A stretch of 64,000 nucleotides of DNA from Paramecium tetraurelia (taxonomy: Eukaryota > Ciliophora > Oligohymenophorea > Peniculida > Parameciidae): positions 124,001-188,000 of the forward strand of contig NW_001799625.1 in NCBI RefSeq assembly GCF_000165425.1, written 5' to 3'. The notes under the pieces are model-generated. The model searched no databases, was not told where the DNA came from, and saw nothing but the letters and a program-made list of their open reading frames with translations. Made by a program: the position numbers and the translations under genes. Below are positions 1 to 13,086 of the stretch, piece by piece. Position 1 is the first letter of the stretch. Each line of letters begins with the position of its first letter.

Positions 1-1326
1 TAATATCCTCTTTGGATAATTATTATTATTAAGGAGCCTACTTCAAAAGGTTTAGTTGTTATAGGAATCTTTGTTCATTTACATCAATTTTTCTTTTCAA
101 TTCATTTTCTAATAGTCTTAATTTATTTTCTTAATCTGTATAATCACTTTTTAACCTTTTAATATCAGCTTCTAATGAACAAACTTTATGAGGATCAATG
201 TCACTTTTTCCCCCTTTTGCTTACCCATCAAAATTTTCAGTCTTGATTTTTAATTCCTCTATGTCTTTCCTGTTTTATTCGCCCCTATACTAACAATCGG
301 CAATCTTATCATCCATTGATTTGATTTATGGAATCAATTTTTCTAATTGTAAAATGGCATCCATTTTTCTGGACAATTCTCCAACTTTATTTTATAATTC
401 AACAGTTCTATCACTTAGTATTTGTTTAGTTTATTCGAATTTTTCAAGAGGTGTATATTTCTGAGAGATTGTATCATTCATTTCCTTCAATTGGATTCTT
501 AATGTTTTGAAATTGTCTTGATTTCTTTCATCGTTGTATTAAAATTTGGCTTTTAATTCAGCCATTTCATTTTAAATTCCCTTAATACCTTCATCTTTCT
601 ATTTGGCTATGTCTCTCATAACTCTATCATAAACACCTTAACAAGAGGATTCCACAAATTTGTCATTGATTCTTTATTATAATAGCTTTTCACAATCACT
701 TATTTTCCACAATGTTTTCTTCTCTAACTCATTAATACTTTATTGTAACTGATTTTAATTTTAAGTTGCTGATCTCTCCTAATCCTAAAATCGTTTAGTA
801 AGTTTCTTATTTAAATCCTCAATTTGATCGGATAATTTAGTTTTTTGTTCTTTCAAGCCCTTCTCCAAATCATCTTTTAAAGCTCTTTTGGCGAGATCAG
901 CCTCCAATTTGTTGAGTTTAGCTTCCCAATCTTTACTTCGCTTGAATAGATAAGCCATTCCTTAACTGAATACTCGCTCTTTGTTAATTACCATACATAT
1001 AGCATTCTCTATTTGATCTGATCCATTTTCAGCCAATGGTTTCTCCAACTAAAAAGAAATCTATTGCTCGAATTCAGGATCACGTAAAGACATCGACTTA
1101 GCTGTTCTCTGTAAATAGGCTTCATACTATATTTTATTAAATTATATCCTACATCTTGCAATTTCAATACTTGATTCAATTAGATTTATAAGTTGTTTAG
1201 ATAAGAAGAATGTCCATTAACTGTGTTAGTAACTTTCTCCAAATAACTTTTAAGTTGTTCAGCTCTTAAGTCAACTTGAAAAAGAGTCTCTTCCAATAAA
1301 AGAGTTGCTGCTTGTTGTGCTTTCAT
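1..1326 (-). CDS. Coiled-coil protein, 3' end missing at window edge
   Basis: The start codon is at 1326 and the frame is still open at base 1, so the C-terminus lies outside the window. One 26-nt intron (1127-1152) is needed: removing it joins two stop-free frames, with 58 codons in the first exon. The protein is rich in Lys, Glu, Gln and Leu throughout, with long amphipathic stretches and almost no Pro or Gly, so it should be mostly coiled coil. No catalytic or membrane segment is visible. The last visible residues include a run of Gln encoded by TAA codons. I do not recognise the family; a cytoskeletal, basal-body or axonemal structural role would be typical for such ciliate proteins, but that is inference. 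Confidence 0.8.
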
Positions 1327-1339
1327 TAATTAACAAAGT

Positions 1340-2067
1340 TTATAAAATATTAACTTATATTTTATAAACTTATTTAGAATATTTCCCCTTTTGTTATACA
1401 AATACAATTTATTATGCTACTGATGGCTTGATCCTGAAGGTTATAATAGTTCTTTAGGTATAAATAAACCGACATTAAAAACCTTATTCTTATAATATTT
1501 AGAGCGATGAATTCATTTTTTGACTTTATCTATAAGAGTAAATCATTTAAGTTGATATGAACCTTTAGTTTCAATTAATTGTTAACTTTTGATGATCAAT
1601 ATTTCACTACTATAAAAAAAGATATTAAACATTTACTAAATTGAAAATGTAGAATCGTAGAAAACTCATTTGATAGTCTGAAACAGAAAAAAAGAATAAC
1701 GAAATTCAAATTTATTCAATTAACTTATAAGGCTTACTTTTTTGCTTTCAAGATATCATAAGAATTTATCAATGCTTTTTGATGTTCAATTTCTAAAATA
1801 CAAATTAACAATCAAAGTAAACTAATTTATTTGTTAATCACAAAAGTCTTATCTATATTTGGTCATTCCTCTTAAATTGAATAATCTATATATATCATAA
1901 TTTATAACAAACAGATTTTATTTACATTCAGTAAAATCAATCGAAATATAATACTTAGCTACTTTTAATAATAAATTTTTACTCTATATAGACTGAGCAA
2001 AACTTCTTCTAGGTTTTAACAAAAAGCTTATTTAATATTATTTTAAATATATAGCAATAAATTATAG
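1340..2067 (-). other. No intact gene; fragments of possible eroded coding sequence
   Basis: This 730-bp stretch lies between the end of the K+ channel gene and the start of the coiled-coil gene. On the minus strand, about 1385-1612 reads like protein (including GLFIPKELLQP) but is broken by two in-frame TGA codons. Another fragment near 1700-1800 reads NSYDILKAKKQ before a TGA. No start codon with simple introns joins them. It may be a decayed gene, a lost 3' extension of the channel gene, or chance open sequence. Confidence 0.35.
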
Positions 2068-4751
2068 TCATTTCCAAAGTTAGTCAGCTGAAGCACATAT
2101 TCCCGGTTTTCTCCTATTTATTAATTAATAAAATCCAACTGAGGTAAGATTAAATTACTTAATTAGATCCCCTGGATATTAAACATATTTGATAAACCTT
2201 TTTAAAACGTTTAGATTAAATAGAATATTTCTATATTTGAGGCCTGAAAAATTATCTTTTCTGAAATAGAATTTATAAGCTTAAGGGCTTTCAAAATCTT
2301 AGTCATCAATATACTATTTAATTGATAATTTTTGTATAATTAAAGACATATCACTAAGATATTTATCAAATTGCTTATTATTAATTTAACTTATATTTTT
2401 GCATCTTTATTCCAAAATTTACAAAATCATGCTAATTTATCTTTATTCGTTTTATTTTTCGTAGAGTAGATGAGTTTAAATTAAAAAATAAGGATAAATT
2501 TTATTAATCTATATCAATTTGTTAACAAGATATTGAAATTTCTTTTTAATTGATTTTGAATTATTATTGATAAAGATTGAGAAGAATTTTTCGCTTTCAT
2601 TTTAAGGAGCTTTATTATTGATTTACTAAAATTATGTCATTGCCTTAACATTCCGTTTTTATTGCTGTTCTTCATCTATATTAAACAAATGATCAAATTT
2701 ATATAGTTGAAATAGTGCAGGTTCCTCTTTTTAAATTAATAGAGCAGATTATTCAAGCCGCTTCTTATCTTAAATTAATGTTGTATTCTTTTTTTTTGTT
2801 CTGTCGTGTGGTTTCCTGGGTTATTATTAGGGATACATATGTTTCTTAATGATAAATTCTTTGTCGGGTACAAATTTGATTAATGGACATTCAATTAATT
2901 TATGAGAGTCTTTCCCACATGAAAAGCAAGAAACAGTAAAATATTGGTCATCTTAATATAAAATCATTTTATCTCGTATAGCAAAAAATAATTCTTGATC
3001 ATCAGGATGATCTTATAGTATTTTGAGAAAGTTTTTCCTCTTTAAAATCATGGCCTTTGTAAACCCGACGCTTTTATAGGTCTCCTAAGACTCAGTTCCC
3101 ATTATAAAGTTCTTAATACCAATAGATGCTCCTTTATTAACAATCCCTAAATTTATTTTTCTACCTTATTAAAGGGAAATTTAAATTGAGCCGTCCTCTA
3201 TATAATATAGTAATATATCATTAGCAGATTTCAAATCTTATTCAGGCGTCAGAAGTACCTCCTCTACTTCCTTAATTAATTGCCTTTTGAACAGTTGGGT
3301 AAAAGGTATTTTAAATAATGTGCATTGATCAAATATTTTCTGATGAGCCTCGTTAATTAATTATTGTCTCAGAAATTCGGATAGAGAATCAATGATCTCT
3401 TTTTCTTCCTCAGATTGAGATATGACTTGGTTTTCCCAATAATATGTTAAGTACTGTCTAATTTGCATTTGCAAACCAGAAGACATAAAACTCTTATTCA
3501 TATAGGAATTGATTATCCTAAGTTTCCTCTTTCTTTCTTCCGAGAATGCTGACATCTCTGTAATGATATTTCCTACTGTATTTACACTAAATGGAAGCTA
3601 AATACTTGAAATCATTATCAGAATAATAGTTACAATCTTTTCTATGTTAGACTATGGAGTTACATCTCCATAACCAACTGTGAATATAGTAACAGCTGTA
3701 TAATAAAAGGACTAAAGATATTGAGTATTCCATTGTTATTCAGTCATATTAGTTGTAATAAGCCAACTCTTTCCTTCATAATTTTCTATACTATATCTTC
3801 CAATCTAATTTATATAATAATGGTTACCCAATACCAAAAGCAAGAAAACAGATGAATCACATAAAATAAAAAGGCTATCAACTTAAATAAAGCAAAAACA
3901 GAGGATGTTTTTTTTGAAATGTTCAGTCCCTCTTCGTAATTCGTTGCATAATTGATGATAGTTTTGTGATGAACCAAAAATATTAACAAACCTATATTTA
4001 ATACATTGTTATTAATGTCAAGCGAGATCTCTCCATATCTGTCGATTATGAAATAGACTAGCAACTAAAATACCGATAACCACTATAAACCATATGTATT
4101 ATATAAGCTGTGTTTTACTATCTTACTTCTTGATGTAACTGCTTCTCCATTTAAGAAATAAACTGTATTTAAACTGAGTAACATATCAAAAATTAAAATG
4201 AGTAGAAACAATATCGAAATGTATTTGAAATCCTGGAATATAAATTATTGATTAACCCAGGCCAAATCTATTGGGATTATGTATAAAAAGTATAGCCTGG
4301 CAACCACTGCCACAATATCCCATATTACTTTAATAAATTAGCCAGGATGGATTAAGGGTATTTTGTTCAGCTTACTCTATAATACTCCCTGTAGATTTTA
4401 TAAAATTCTTAGTTGTTTTTGATTAAGGTGTGAAAATGTGGAGACCTTTCTTTTAAAAAAAAATTCATCTGATGACCCTAAATCACCAATTAAAGATAAA
4501 TGAAAGTCCTTCACTTTTTTAACCTTTTGTACTTGATCCAACATATTGTCCACAAACTTCCGAATGTAATCATTCTTTTTTTCTTCTTTCATCTGCTTTT
4601 TATTATGGGTAGGGAGAAGATATTAGTCGGCATAGAATGGAGAGGATTTCGGAAATATTGATCTGCTACTTTTAATTTTGGAGCTTAGCAAATTCGATTC
4701 ACTCTATTCTGAGAATAGCTTTGCTTCCATTCCATTGTTTTTTTGTTTCAT
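2068..4751 (-). CDS. Voltage-gated K+ channel with cyclic-nucleotide-binding domain (CNBD family)
   Basis: About 886 aa after removal of one 23-nt intron (3805-3827) just before the pore. The N-terminal 150 residues are cytoplasmic. Hydrophobic segments S1-S6 follow at roughly 170-420, and the pore holds the K+ selectivity signature TVGYGD. After S6 come the C-linker and a CNBD ending near EESYRSVGFTKAMILKRKNFL. Immediately behind it is C-F-S-C-(x4)-H-(x4)-C, a CCHC zinc-knuckle spacing shared with the second channel in this window. The C-terminal 250 residues are Asn/Lys/Gln-rich, with a more ordered block near the end. Ciliates use large families of such channels for membrane excitability and ciliary reversal; the gating ligand cannot be read from sequence. 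Confidence 0.9.
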
Positions 4752-5045
4752 ATTGAATTTAATATATATAATAATCTTAACTTTCTGAAACTAAAATTTC
4801 ATATTATTTATTTTGATATCCACATATAAGGAAAAAAGAAGAAATTTGAAGTATGTTTTTTATTGGCAAAATCTCCTTTTCCATTTCATCTTAAATTTTA
4901 TTTAACTAAAAAATAACTTTAAATGGACCGTTGTATTTTTTATAAATATTTTTTAATAAAATGGATACTATTGCACTAAAACCATAAGGATAATTTAAAA
5001 TCTATTAATTTTAATGAAAAATTTAATATTCTTTATTTAATAGAA

Positions 5046-6330
5046 TCATTTTTTTAATTTCTTTTCTTCCTTTAATGCTTAAACCTTGACTTTGAAATTA
5101 TTAATCAATAAATTTAGATTTTATTCTACAAAAACATGTATGAATGATGATATCACATATATTATCAAAGTGAATACTAAGTATTACAACACTAATTACA
5201 TATAAAATTGGGAACTAATCCAAATTGAATAAAGCTTTGGCTTATCAATATTTAATATAGAAAGTAATGACTTAAATAAATGCTAAATAGAAGTTTTGAA
5301 AAGATTTAAAATAGTTGTTCAATTAATTTTGCTGATTTCATATCCAAAATTCCTGAAAATAGAATGCCTAGACATAAAATAGGCCTAGATATAGATTGAT
5401 AAATATTTTAAATTAAATCTGCTACATATAATTAGTATTCTTTTATAAGAATCCAACCCAAAAGTGAAAAGAAAAATGCCAAAATTGCTATTATTTTATA
5501 GCGTGTATTAGCAAAACACTGCCTTTTATATTTCAAGCCAGTAAGCAATCCTATTAAATATGAAGACATTTTATATTAAGGTTTTTGATAGAAGTTGTAA
5601 TAAAATTGTTTATCTGTCATAGCGTAAAAAGATATCTTATAATTATTTTGAATGCAGATAGCCATACTATAGAGCAGCACAGTAATAATTAAAAAAAAGA
5701 TATAATTTGATAAATCTTAGATGCTATTTTTGTTTGTATCTGAAGTACCTTTTGATTTCAAGAAACATGATCTCTAAATAATTTAACACTTTAACTTACA
5801 ATCAGATGAATTGTTGGAATAGATAAACACAAGAATATTAGGGTTTAGATTTCCACAGCTATGTACCAACTCCACTCAAAACAGCCAAATTTATTGAAAA
5901 TATTGTGTGTCAAAGTACTAACATATGCAATATTATCCATACAATTTTCTGTATATCCAACATTAGTGAATAATTTTGGTAATATGATGTAAATAATCAG
6001 AAGTATCCAATATAAGGGATATATCCTCATTATTCTATCTAATATCATTAACATAGACTGAATAGGAGACAACAACAAGTTTGGATTAGTTAGTAGTTTC
6101 TTTCCAAGTATAAAACCTGAAATAAGGAAGAAAATATCAACAGCATATAAGGAGTTTATCATGATTATCATAAAATTGCTATTGATTATACTTTGTCGAT
6201 CATTTTATCCAATTAATATTCCATAATGACTCATTGAAATTGATAACATGGCTAAGATTTTGAGGAGATTAAGAGAGAACATCTGATTAGGTCTATATTG
6301 AATAAGACTTGTAATATTAGTTTATATCAT
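5046..6330 (-). CDS. Acyltransferase-3 (NRF-6/OafA type) integral membrane protein
   Basis: 411 aa with introns at 5774-5799 (26 nt) and 5177-5199 (23 nt); the exon sum is 412 codons. About ten hydrophobic segments are separated by short loops. The N-terminus has a SHYGILIG segment followed by an AVDIFFLISGF helix, the pattern of the acyltransferase-3 family (conserved His in TM1, then the D-F-FxxSGF motif). These proteins move acyl groups onto lipids or sugars across a membrane; the substrate is unknown here. The last intron restores a final helix and a Lys/Glu-rich tail, KEEKKLKK. The start codon is 128 bp from that of SEY1, so the two probably share a divergent promoter. Confidence 0.8.
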
Positions 6331-6458
6331 TTTATTAAATTAATTGATTTGAATTTTAATAATGGTTGATTGAGGAGTTGATAAATGATTTTTAAATAAT
6401 TAAATTCTTCTTAGTAATTAATAGTGTTTGTAAAAGAACGTGTTTATTAAATAATTTA

Positions 6459-8866
6459 ATGATTAAGAATTACGGAGACAGATATCATCTTATCGACAAA
6501 AAGGCTTTGGAAGATAAGAAGCTAGATAAGGACTAACTAGTAGAATTTGTAAGAACATCAGGGATAAGTGACATTGGAAAAAATTACAATATTGTGTCAA
6601 TTATAGGTAGTCAAAGTACAGGGAAAAGTACATTGCTTAACTAGCTTTTTGGAACAAAATTTGATGTCTAGAATAGGTAATAAAGCGTTGGTTAAACAAC
6701 TGTTGGTATTTGGCTCTCCAAAGATGTCTAAAATAATGTTGTAGTATTGGATGTGGAAGGATCCGATTCTGTTGAGCGAAAATCAGGAGAAAATGTAAAT
6801 GATCATAATTAATACATAGATGGTTGAAAATCAAACGGCTTTAATGGCATTGGCGATGTCACATTGCTTTATTATCAACGTTTTTCTTAATGCTTTAGGT
6901 TAACATACAAGTTGCTAATTATCCATAATCAAGATCATTATGCAATAGAATTTGAAACTATTTCAATAAGACACAGTCAAGCACATTATTTTTGTTGTAA
7001 GAGATTGGGATGAAGATGCAAATTATGAGGAGGCGTCTCGTAGATTGAATGGTTATTTGTTGAATATATGGAATGAGATTCCCAAAGTAAGAATTCGATC
7101 TACAATAATAGCCTGATCACTATAAGGAGACAGATTTCCATTAATTATTTAGTGTTTAAGTGGTTACACTAGTTTATTACAAAATGAAAAAAGAGTTTAT
7201 TGAATAAACAAATGATCTTCATGCAAAATTATCCAATTAGCAAGATCCCAATTTCATTTTTAAAGATTTTGATTATGAGAAAAATGTGAGATGGTCAGAC
7301 ATGCCACAATATTTATCCAATATTTGGGAGGTCATTTCAAATAATAAGGATTTGAATTTACCAAATGAGAAGATTCTGATTTCTAATATGAGATGTTAAT
7401 AAATCAAATTGGAAGCATTGGATGGAGTGAAATAATTAAATGAAGTATAATTGTGATAATCTAAATATAGGATTTGTAAAATAGAGTAAGAACAAAATTA
7501 GTTGATAATTTTGCTCAAGAATGCTAAACCATTATGAATCTAGCTTTTAAACTTTATGACAAGGATGCTAGAGATTATCACATTGAAGTGTACAAAGAGA
7601 AAGAGAAAGAGTTGAAAGATGAACTGGTTAATAGATTCTATACTTATTTCTAAAAATAGACCGAATAACTCAAGCAACACTATATGAATACGTTAACAGA
7701 GAATTTGGAGACATTGAAGAGAGAAAGTATTTAATTTAATGATTGGATTAGGTATCTACAATTTACCTGATAAATTAAACGAATTGGATCTGTTCAAATT
7801 GCAATTTGAAGAACAATTAGCAAAATCCGTAATTCAAAAGGGATTATGGTAAGAGGAAGACCATATTAGATATTTTAGATAATAATTTGATAATCAATTG
7901 AAGGCATTTGTAGAAGCCCAATTAGCAACTTTTAAATAATAATTGGATAATATAATCAAATCTGAATGTGACAAAATAGTAAGTTCTTAGGTTCTTAACA
8001 TCTCAAGCAAATTTTGGTAACAAATAGAATCTGACTATTATGCTATGATATCTGAGAAATATTAAAAATACGAGGTGTTGTTAACAGGATTGAGAGTTCA
8101 ATAGAAATAGATTGAAGATTATTTGAATAAGTTTGAAGAAGATAGTTTCCATAATCTCAAATAAGTAATCGCTGTTGCCAGTGGCAGATTTAAAGATTAA
8201 TTATTCTAACAATTCAAAGCTTAATTCGTAAGAGCTCCTGATGGACAACCAAGAAACTGGTAAAAATTAACAGAAGAGGAAATCTTCCATTGCTATACAG
8301 ATGCCAGAGATAAGGTGTTCTAATTATTAGATTCGTTGAGAATCAGAAAAATTAAGTTCATAAGACAACAAGTAGTATTAAAGAAAAAAGCCCAAACTCT
8401 CATTATTTCTTCGAGTCAGAAAGTGTAATATCAAATTTCCTCAGATGCCGATTCCGATGACGTTGTTCTTAACGATGTCTTTTATACATAAGTCAAAATG
8501 CAATTGGCAGAAGATATCGATGTCTAATATCAAGATGCCATTCAAAAACATGTACAAATAAATATTGACTATTTCCTTAGAAATAAGATTTCCTGTAAAA
8601 CATTCCAAAACCATTTTGGTTCTTGTTGTTATTCTTTATGTACGATGATGTATTAAGATGGATGGGCAATCCATTATTCCTATATCCAATTTTGATAATC
8701 CTATGCTTTGTAGGATTTTGCATCGCCATAGGTACAATATTGATCTCTATCATTATTAGGTCTCCATAGTTTACCTAAATTGGCATTTTAATGGGTCTTT
8801 AGAACATTGAATCAAGCTGTTATTCCAATAATATTTGGAGGGATTTCAAAATTAAAGGGAAGTTGA
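6459..8866 (+). CDS. SEY1: SEY1/RHD3-type dynamin-like GTPase for ER membrane fusion
   Basis: 749 aa with six introns (6795-6819, 7087-7111, 7445-7470, 7727-7751, 8552-8580, 8732-8759; 25-29 nt); exons total 750 codons. The GTPase domain has the P-loop [12 protein letters not shown], switch threonines in the QTTVGIW segment, the DVEGSD G3 motif and the VRDWDED segment that carries the atlastin/Sey1 R-D guanine-recognition motif. A long helical middle region follows. Near the C-terminus two hydrophobic segments (FWFLLLFF and [16 protein letters not shown]) form the hairpin that anchors the protein in ER tubules. Removing the last intron restores the usual tail and a TGA stop. Known role: homotypic fusion of ER tubules. 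Confidence 0.95.
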
Positions 8867-8901
8867 ATGATTATTTTAATAATCTATAATAAATATATTA
8901 A

Positions 8902-9307
8902 ATGTTAACAAAAAGTGCAAAAGGCGACCAATTGCATTAAACCATTACTACAGTATGGTTATCATAATAAATCCTAGATAAATTATAAATCGATAATCAC
9001 ATCAGAGAAAAGATCAGGTGAGATTCCATAATACATGAACAGTAAATGTAAAATAAAACTGCGCAAGGAAAAACTTTACTTGCCCTATCTACACACAAGA
9101 GAACCCTCTCTCCCAACCTTGAAATCGCCTGCTAATAAACAGCAACAACTAAACAGCATGAGTTGGATATCATTAATTTAAGTCTAAAATAAGCCAAGAG
9201 ATAGGTCCATTTCAATCGCCAATGAGACTTATTTCCAAAGAACTAGATAAGTGAGTTTCTTAGAGAATCTATTAAAACAACTAAATAAAAATAAAAGATA
9301 ATCTTGA
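8902..9307 (+). CDS. Small basic protein of unknown function
   Basis: 126 aa with one 25-nt intron (8953-8977), starting only 35 bp after the SEY1 stop. Before the intron is removed, the SEY1 TM frame appears to run into this gene, but correct splicing of SEY1 gives an earlier TGA, so the two are separate. The protein is rich in Lys, Arg, Ser and Gln, with no membrane segment and no motif I recognise. It includes the proline-containing stretch LYLPYLHTREPSLPTLKS and a Leu/Gln-rich tail. Clean splicing and stable composition support a real gene; function is unknown. Confidence 0.65.
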
Positions 9308-9502
9308 ATTTTGATAAATACATATGACTTTGTAAAAAGTGTTTCTGTTAAATGAATATCAATTGTGTATCCAATCTAAATATTTAATGTTCTCTTAGAA
9401 ATCGAAGTAATTTTAGTGGAATTTTACTTTTTACTAACAAATAGCAATTATTAATAAAATAAATTGATGTACAAATAAACATTGTGTATATATAGTCCAT
9501 CG

Positions 9503-10345
9503 TCATTTTTTTGGAGAAGGAGAACTAACATTATCATTGTCCTCCTGTTAAAGTTTCTCTAGAAATCTTTCAAAATCCTTCATTCGAATTTTCACAGTTG
9601 AAATGCTAGACGTCGATCTTTGAGTCATTGATCGATGGGATAGAAGCTAGACAATGTGATATAAAATTGATACTGATAATAAACTGCTATTTCTCCTTAT
9701 TGATTTTTTGTTTTCTGCTCTAAATAGATTTCTAAAAGTATCGAAATCCAAACTCTCATTTGAAACTTCTAATTATTCCAACAATTCATCAATGTCAAAA
9801 TTCAATTCGAATTCAACTGATAATATTTCAATTATTTTATTTTTATGTACATAGCCACTTGCATCTGGTTCACCTCCCAAAGCTACAAATGCATCAACTA
9901 CAATCATCACATAATTAATTACTAAATTCGCTATATTGTATTTATTCCTCATTTTCCTTTTCTTTGCAAACCAAATCCTTACAAACCCTGGTGATATACA
10001 ATAAAGTTTAAAAATCTAGTTTCGTTGTGTTTCTATCCTCCATTTCCTTGAAAATCTTCTCCTTGCAATTGTCATTTATCTCAAAACCAAATTCTAATCA
10101 AATAGTTGTCAAATACCTTTCAACAAATCCATCATATCATGATAACTTAAGAATCCAACCTTATTATAATCCATACGTTTGAACATTTTCATGAGCTAGT
10201 CAATTTCATTCTTTTGCAAATCGCAACTTGTTGTATATTTTAATAAAGAATTGTAATCTATCTGAACACTTTTGATATTGCTCTAATGGATTTTTTGTGA
10301 TGCTTATTGTTCTACAACTTATAAACTATTCACATTATTATCCAT
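9503..10345 (-). CDS. EF-hand protein, calmodulin-like, probably axonemal
   Basis: 255 aa after removal of three introns (23, 25 and 27 nt); the exon sum is 256 codons. The first EF-hand loop reads DYNKVGFLSYHD, with Asp at positions 1 and 12 and the central Gly, preceded by the amphipathic helix LMKMFKRM. A second helix pair is at SEFIDAFVALGGEPDASGYV, whose loop has lost several Ca2+ ligands. The C-terminal 60 residues are Ser/Arg-rich. The pattern YSEFIDAFVALGG...SGYV resembles ciliary EF-hand subunits of radial spokes or the dynein regulatory complex, but I cannot assign a specific subunit. It is convergent with the small gene ending at 9307. Confidence 0.7.
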
Positions 10346-10631
10346 TTCAAAAAAACCAAATATTATTTTATAAAACCTTCAATCAAAAATGACAATGCTT
10401 AAAATATAAGTCATAAATTCAATGCTCTAATGGTTATCCAAGAAATTCAATTTATTTTAATTCGATCTTAATACAATACATGGCATCATAGAATATGTAA
10501 GAATAATCTATTAATCCATAGAATAATAATTTTATTGTTAATTTTTAATTATATTTTTTATTACTAATAGGTTCTGTATGCCAAAAGTAAATTAACTCAA
10601 TGGAAATTCATAACATAATAGCAAAAACTCA

Positions 10632-11666
10632 ATGAATAATTAAAATGCAGTGTCCCTAAATAATAAATTACCCCATTCTTATGAAATCGAGTGTGACAGA
10701 AAAGATTGCATGATGGTGAAGTTGAATGGAATTCAGATGCAACATTAATTATTTCTTCTTAAAAAAGATCTCGATAAATATAAAGCTTTGTATGTGAATG
10801 AAAGAAAGAAAATAAGTGACACCTATAAGGAAGTTGAAGAAATCATGGATGCCCTTTCTAAAAAGGAGAAGGAAATTAAAATTAAAGAGATGCAACTTCT
10901 CGAGTTTGAACAAACCCTGTTAAAAAAGAATATGCAAAATGATAGTGTAAGTGAATCTCTGCAAAATTTAAATAAAAAATTAATTGACAAAGAATAATAA
11001 CTAGCTGAAAAAGAAAATCAAATTAATCTTGAGGCTAAAAATCAATATCGACTAATTGATGACCTAAACAACCTAAAGACCAACTTAGAATCTTCAGTTA
11101 AGTTTTTAGAATAAAAGGAATCACAGCTATTTGCAACTCTTCAATAGTTAAACCAATAGGAACAAGAAACTTTGTAGAGAGTCGATCATATCAACCAATT
11201 TATTTCAAACTCAGATCAACATCTTTCAATGATGGAATCAATCGAACAATTATTCAAACAGAAAACCCAGAATATTGATCAAATAAAACAATCAGTAACT
11301 TAAAAATAAGAAGAACTATAGATGTTTGAATAGCAATTACAACTTAAGAGTGTTTGTGCTTCTTTAAATGAAGCTACTTTTATGAAAAAGGTCGCCTAAA
11401 CTGAAAGAATAGTTTTAAAGACACCTACATAAGATACCAATAAAAAAGGCCAACCTAAATCTAATAAATGTAATACATTTTCAAACCAAAAAGTGTATAA
11501 AATTTAACAGAATAAACTATTTTCAACTATAAGCAGTAGAGAAAATAGTCCAATCTCTAACAGAGAATCATTTAAAATAATTAATAAACCTTATTTCTAA
11601 AGTTAGAAGCCAATGCAAGAAATCAATAATTTCAACATTAAATATGATACTATAATATAAAATTGA
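10632..11666 (+). CDS. Intronless coiled-coil protein
   Basis: 344 aa in a single uninterrupted code-6 frame. Residues about 45-260 form a continuous coiled coil rich in Glu, Lys, Gln and Leu (for example ERKKISDTYKEVEEIMDALS). The C-terminal 85 residues are basic and Ser/Asn/Pro-rich and probably disordered. The N-terminus has a short Cys pair, IECDRKDC, without further metal ligands. No enzymatic domain is visible. The protein is likely structural or an adaptor; nothing in the neighbourhood narrows this down. Confidence 0.8.
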
Positions 11667-13086
11667 CTGTTTTATAATTCCTATGCCATTTTACTTTTAT
11701 CTCTATTTACTTTTTATTAACTTCTTTAATTATATCAATTTATCTGTTTCAAAATGCTTGTTTACATAATCAAATTTGATTATGTTGCAAGGATATCTAA
11801 AAGGAGTAAATATATTATTAAACTTCAGAGTTTCAATAATACTCTTTATAAAAAGTTTTAACAACTATTATTTTGTTTCATCAAAATTCTCAATAAAATG
11901 AATGATTTGAGTTCAATAGTTTTGAATGTTGTTTAATAACAAGATCTCTAAGATTTAAAACTTTTAATCTTAATAGTATAGCAAACATAAATCTCTCTTT
12001 ATTTATTTGTAGATCAATAAAAAATATTCGATACACAGCTCTTTTGTTTATTAATGTTTTAGTCTAAATACTTTATTTATATTCGCATATTATTAAAATT
12101 GAATCTGGAAAATGAGGTTAAATATAATTAACCTTAAATTTGAACTATTAACTTGTTTTCTTATAAATATCTATTTTGAATCAACAAACCACAGTTTTGA
12201 AATCAAATACTATTGATATAAATTTACTATTTTAAACTTTTAGATAAGGTTATCTTGCATTCTCTTGATTAAACATATTATAGAAGTATTTTGCCATCCT
12301 ACACATACTGATCTTATTTTTTAGTAAAAAATTAGGATAATACATGCCTGAGGGAAATTTAAGTAACTCTAATTAACGCTATTATAATAATTTTGTCAAA
12401 TTGAGTTCTGCAAGAATTTGACAGTGCATTTATTCTTTTATTTTGAAATTGACTACCATTTATATATTATAAATATTCTTTCATGATGAGATGGTTGAAT
12501 ATAGCATATGAGAAAACTAGAAATGTATCTAATATTGGATTATTTAAAGAATTTTTAGCGCCAGAATGTAATTTCTATATCGATGATCTAAATTCTAATT
12601 TTTTATCATTAAAAATTTCATTCATTTTAATTAATCTCATATTATATTTTATAATATTATATAAAGATTAGATTGGAGAATAACTCAAATGATTATTTGA
12701 TATTCTATTTTAATTGTTACTAGAGGAGATTAAAAACAAAGAGAAATTGTTGGTAATAATTAAATAAGCTCATATTTTTCCTGACGATATGATATTTGTT
12801 TAAAACAATGTTGAATGGCTAAGATTAATTTTAGCTACATTGATTTGTATTGAAGGTATTTGTAAACGGCATTTTTGATAGATAGAAATGTTGAATAATT
12901 CTTAGAATTTGCAAAGGACAAAATCTATAATTAGCATTTTTTATTTTTGTTTTCCATAGGGATCCAACTCAATATCTTTTCTAATTAATATGTTTCAAGA
13001 ATATATTTAAAATAATTATTGCAATAGGGAACGAAAATTAACAACTTTAAATTCATTTAATTAATTTTATTATATTAAATAATATA
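11667..13086. other. 1.4-kb AT-rich stretch without a convincing gene
   Basis: Only short code-6 ORFs are present. The best, on the plus strand at 12483-12692, encodes 69 aa with a hydrophobic C-terminal segment (SFILINLILYFIILY), but it has no partner exons or recognisable domain. This spacing is much longer than the typical gaps elsewhere in the window. It may hold the promoter of the downstream channel gene plus decayed sequence. Confidence 0.5.

Noticed and set aside
3000-3060. CCHC motif as a sign of a retroelement Gag fragment
   Set aside because: It lies in frame within the channel gene, at the same place as in the second channel; no other Gag or reverse-transcriptase segments are present.
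8860-9021. SEY1 extended C-terminal fusion with the downstream small protein
   Set aside because: It arises only if the 8732-8759 intron is left in; splicing gives the family-typical end and a TGA at 8864.
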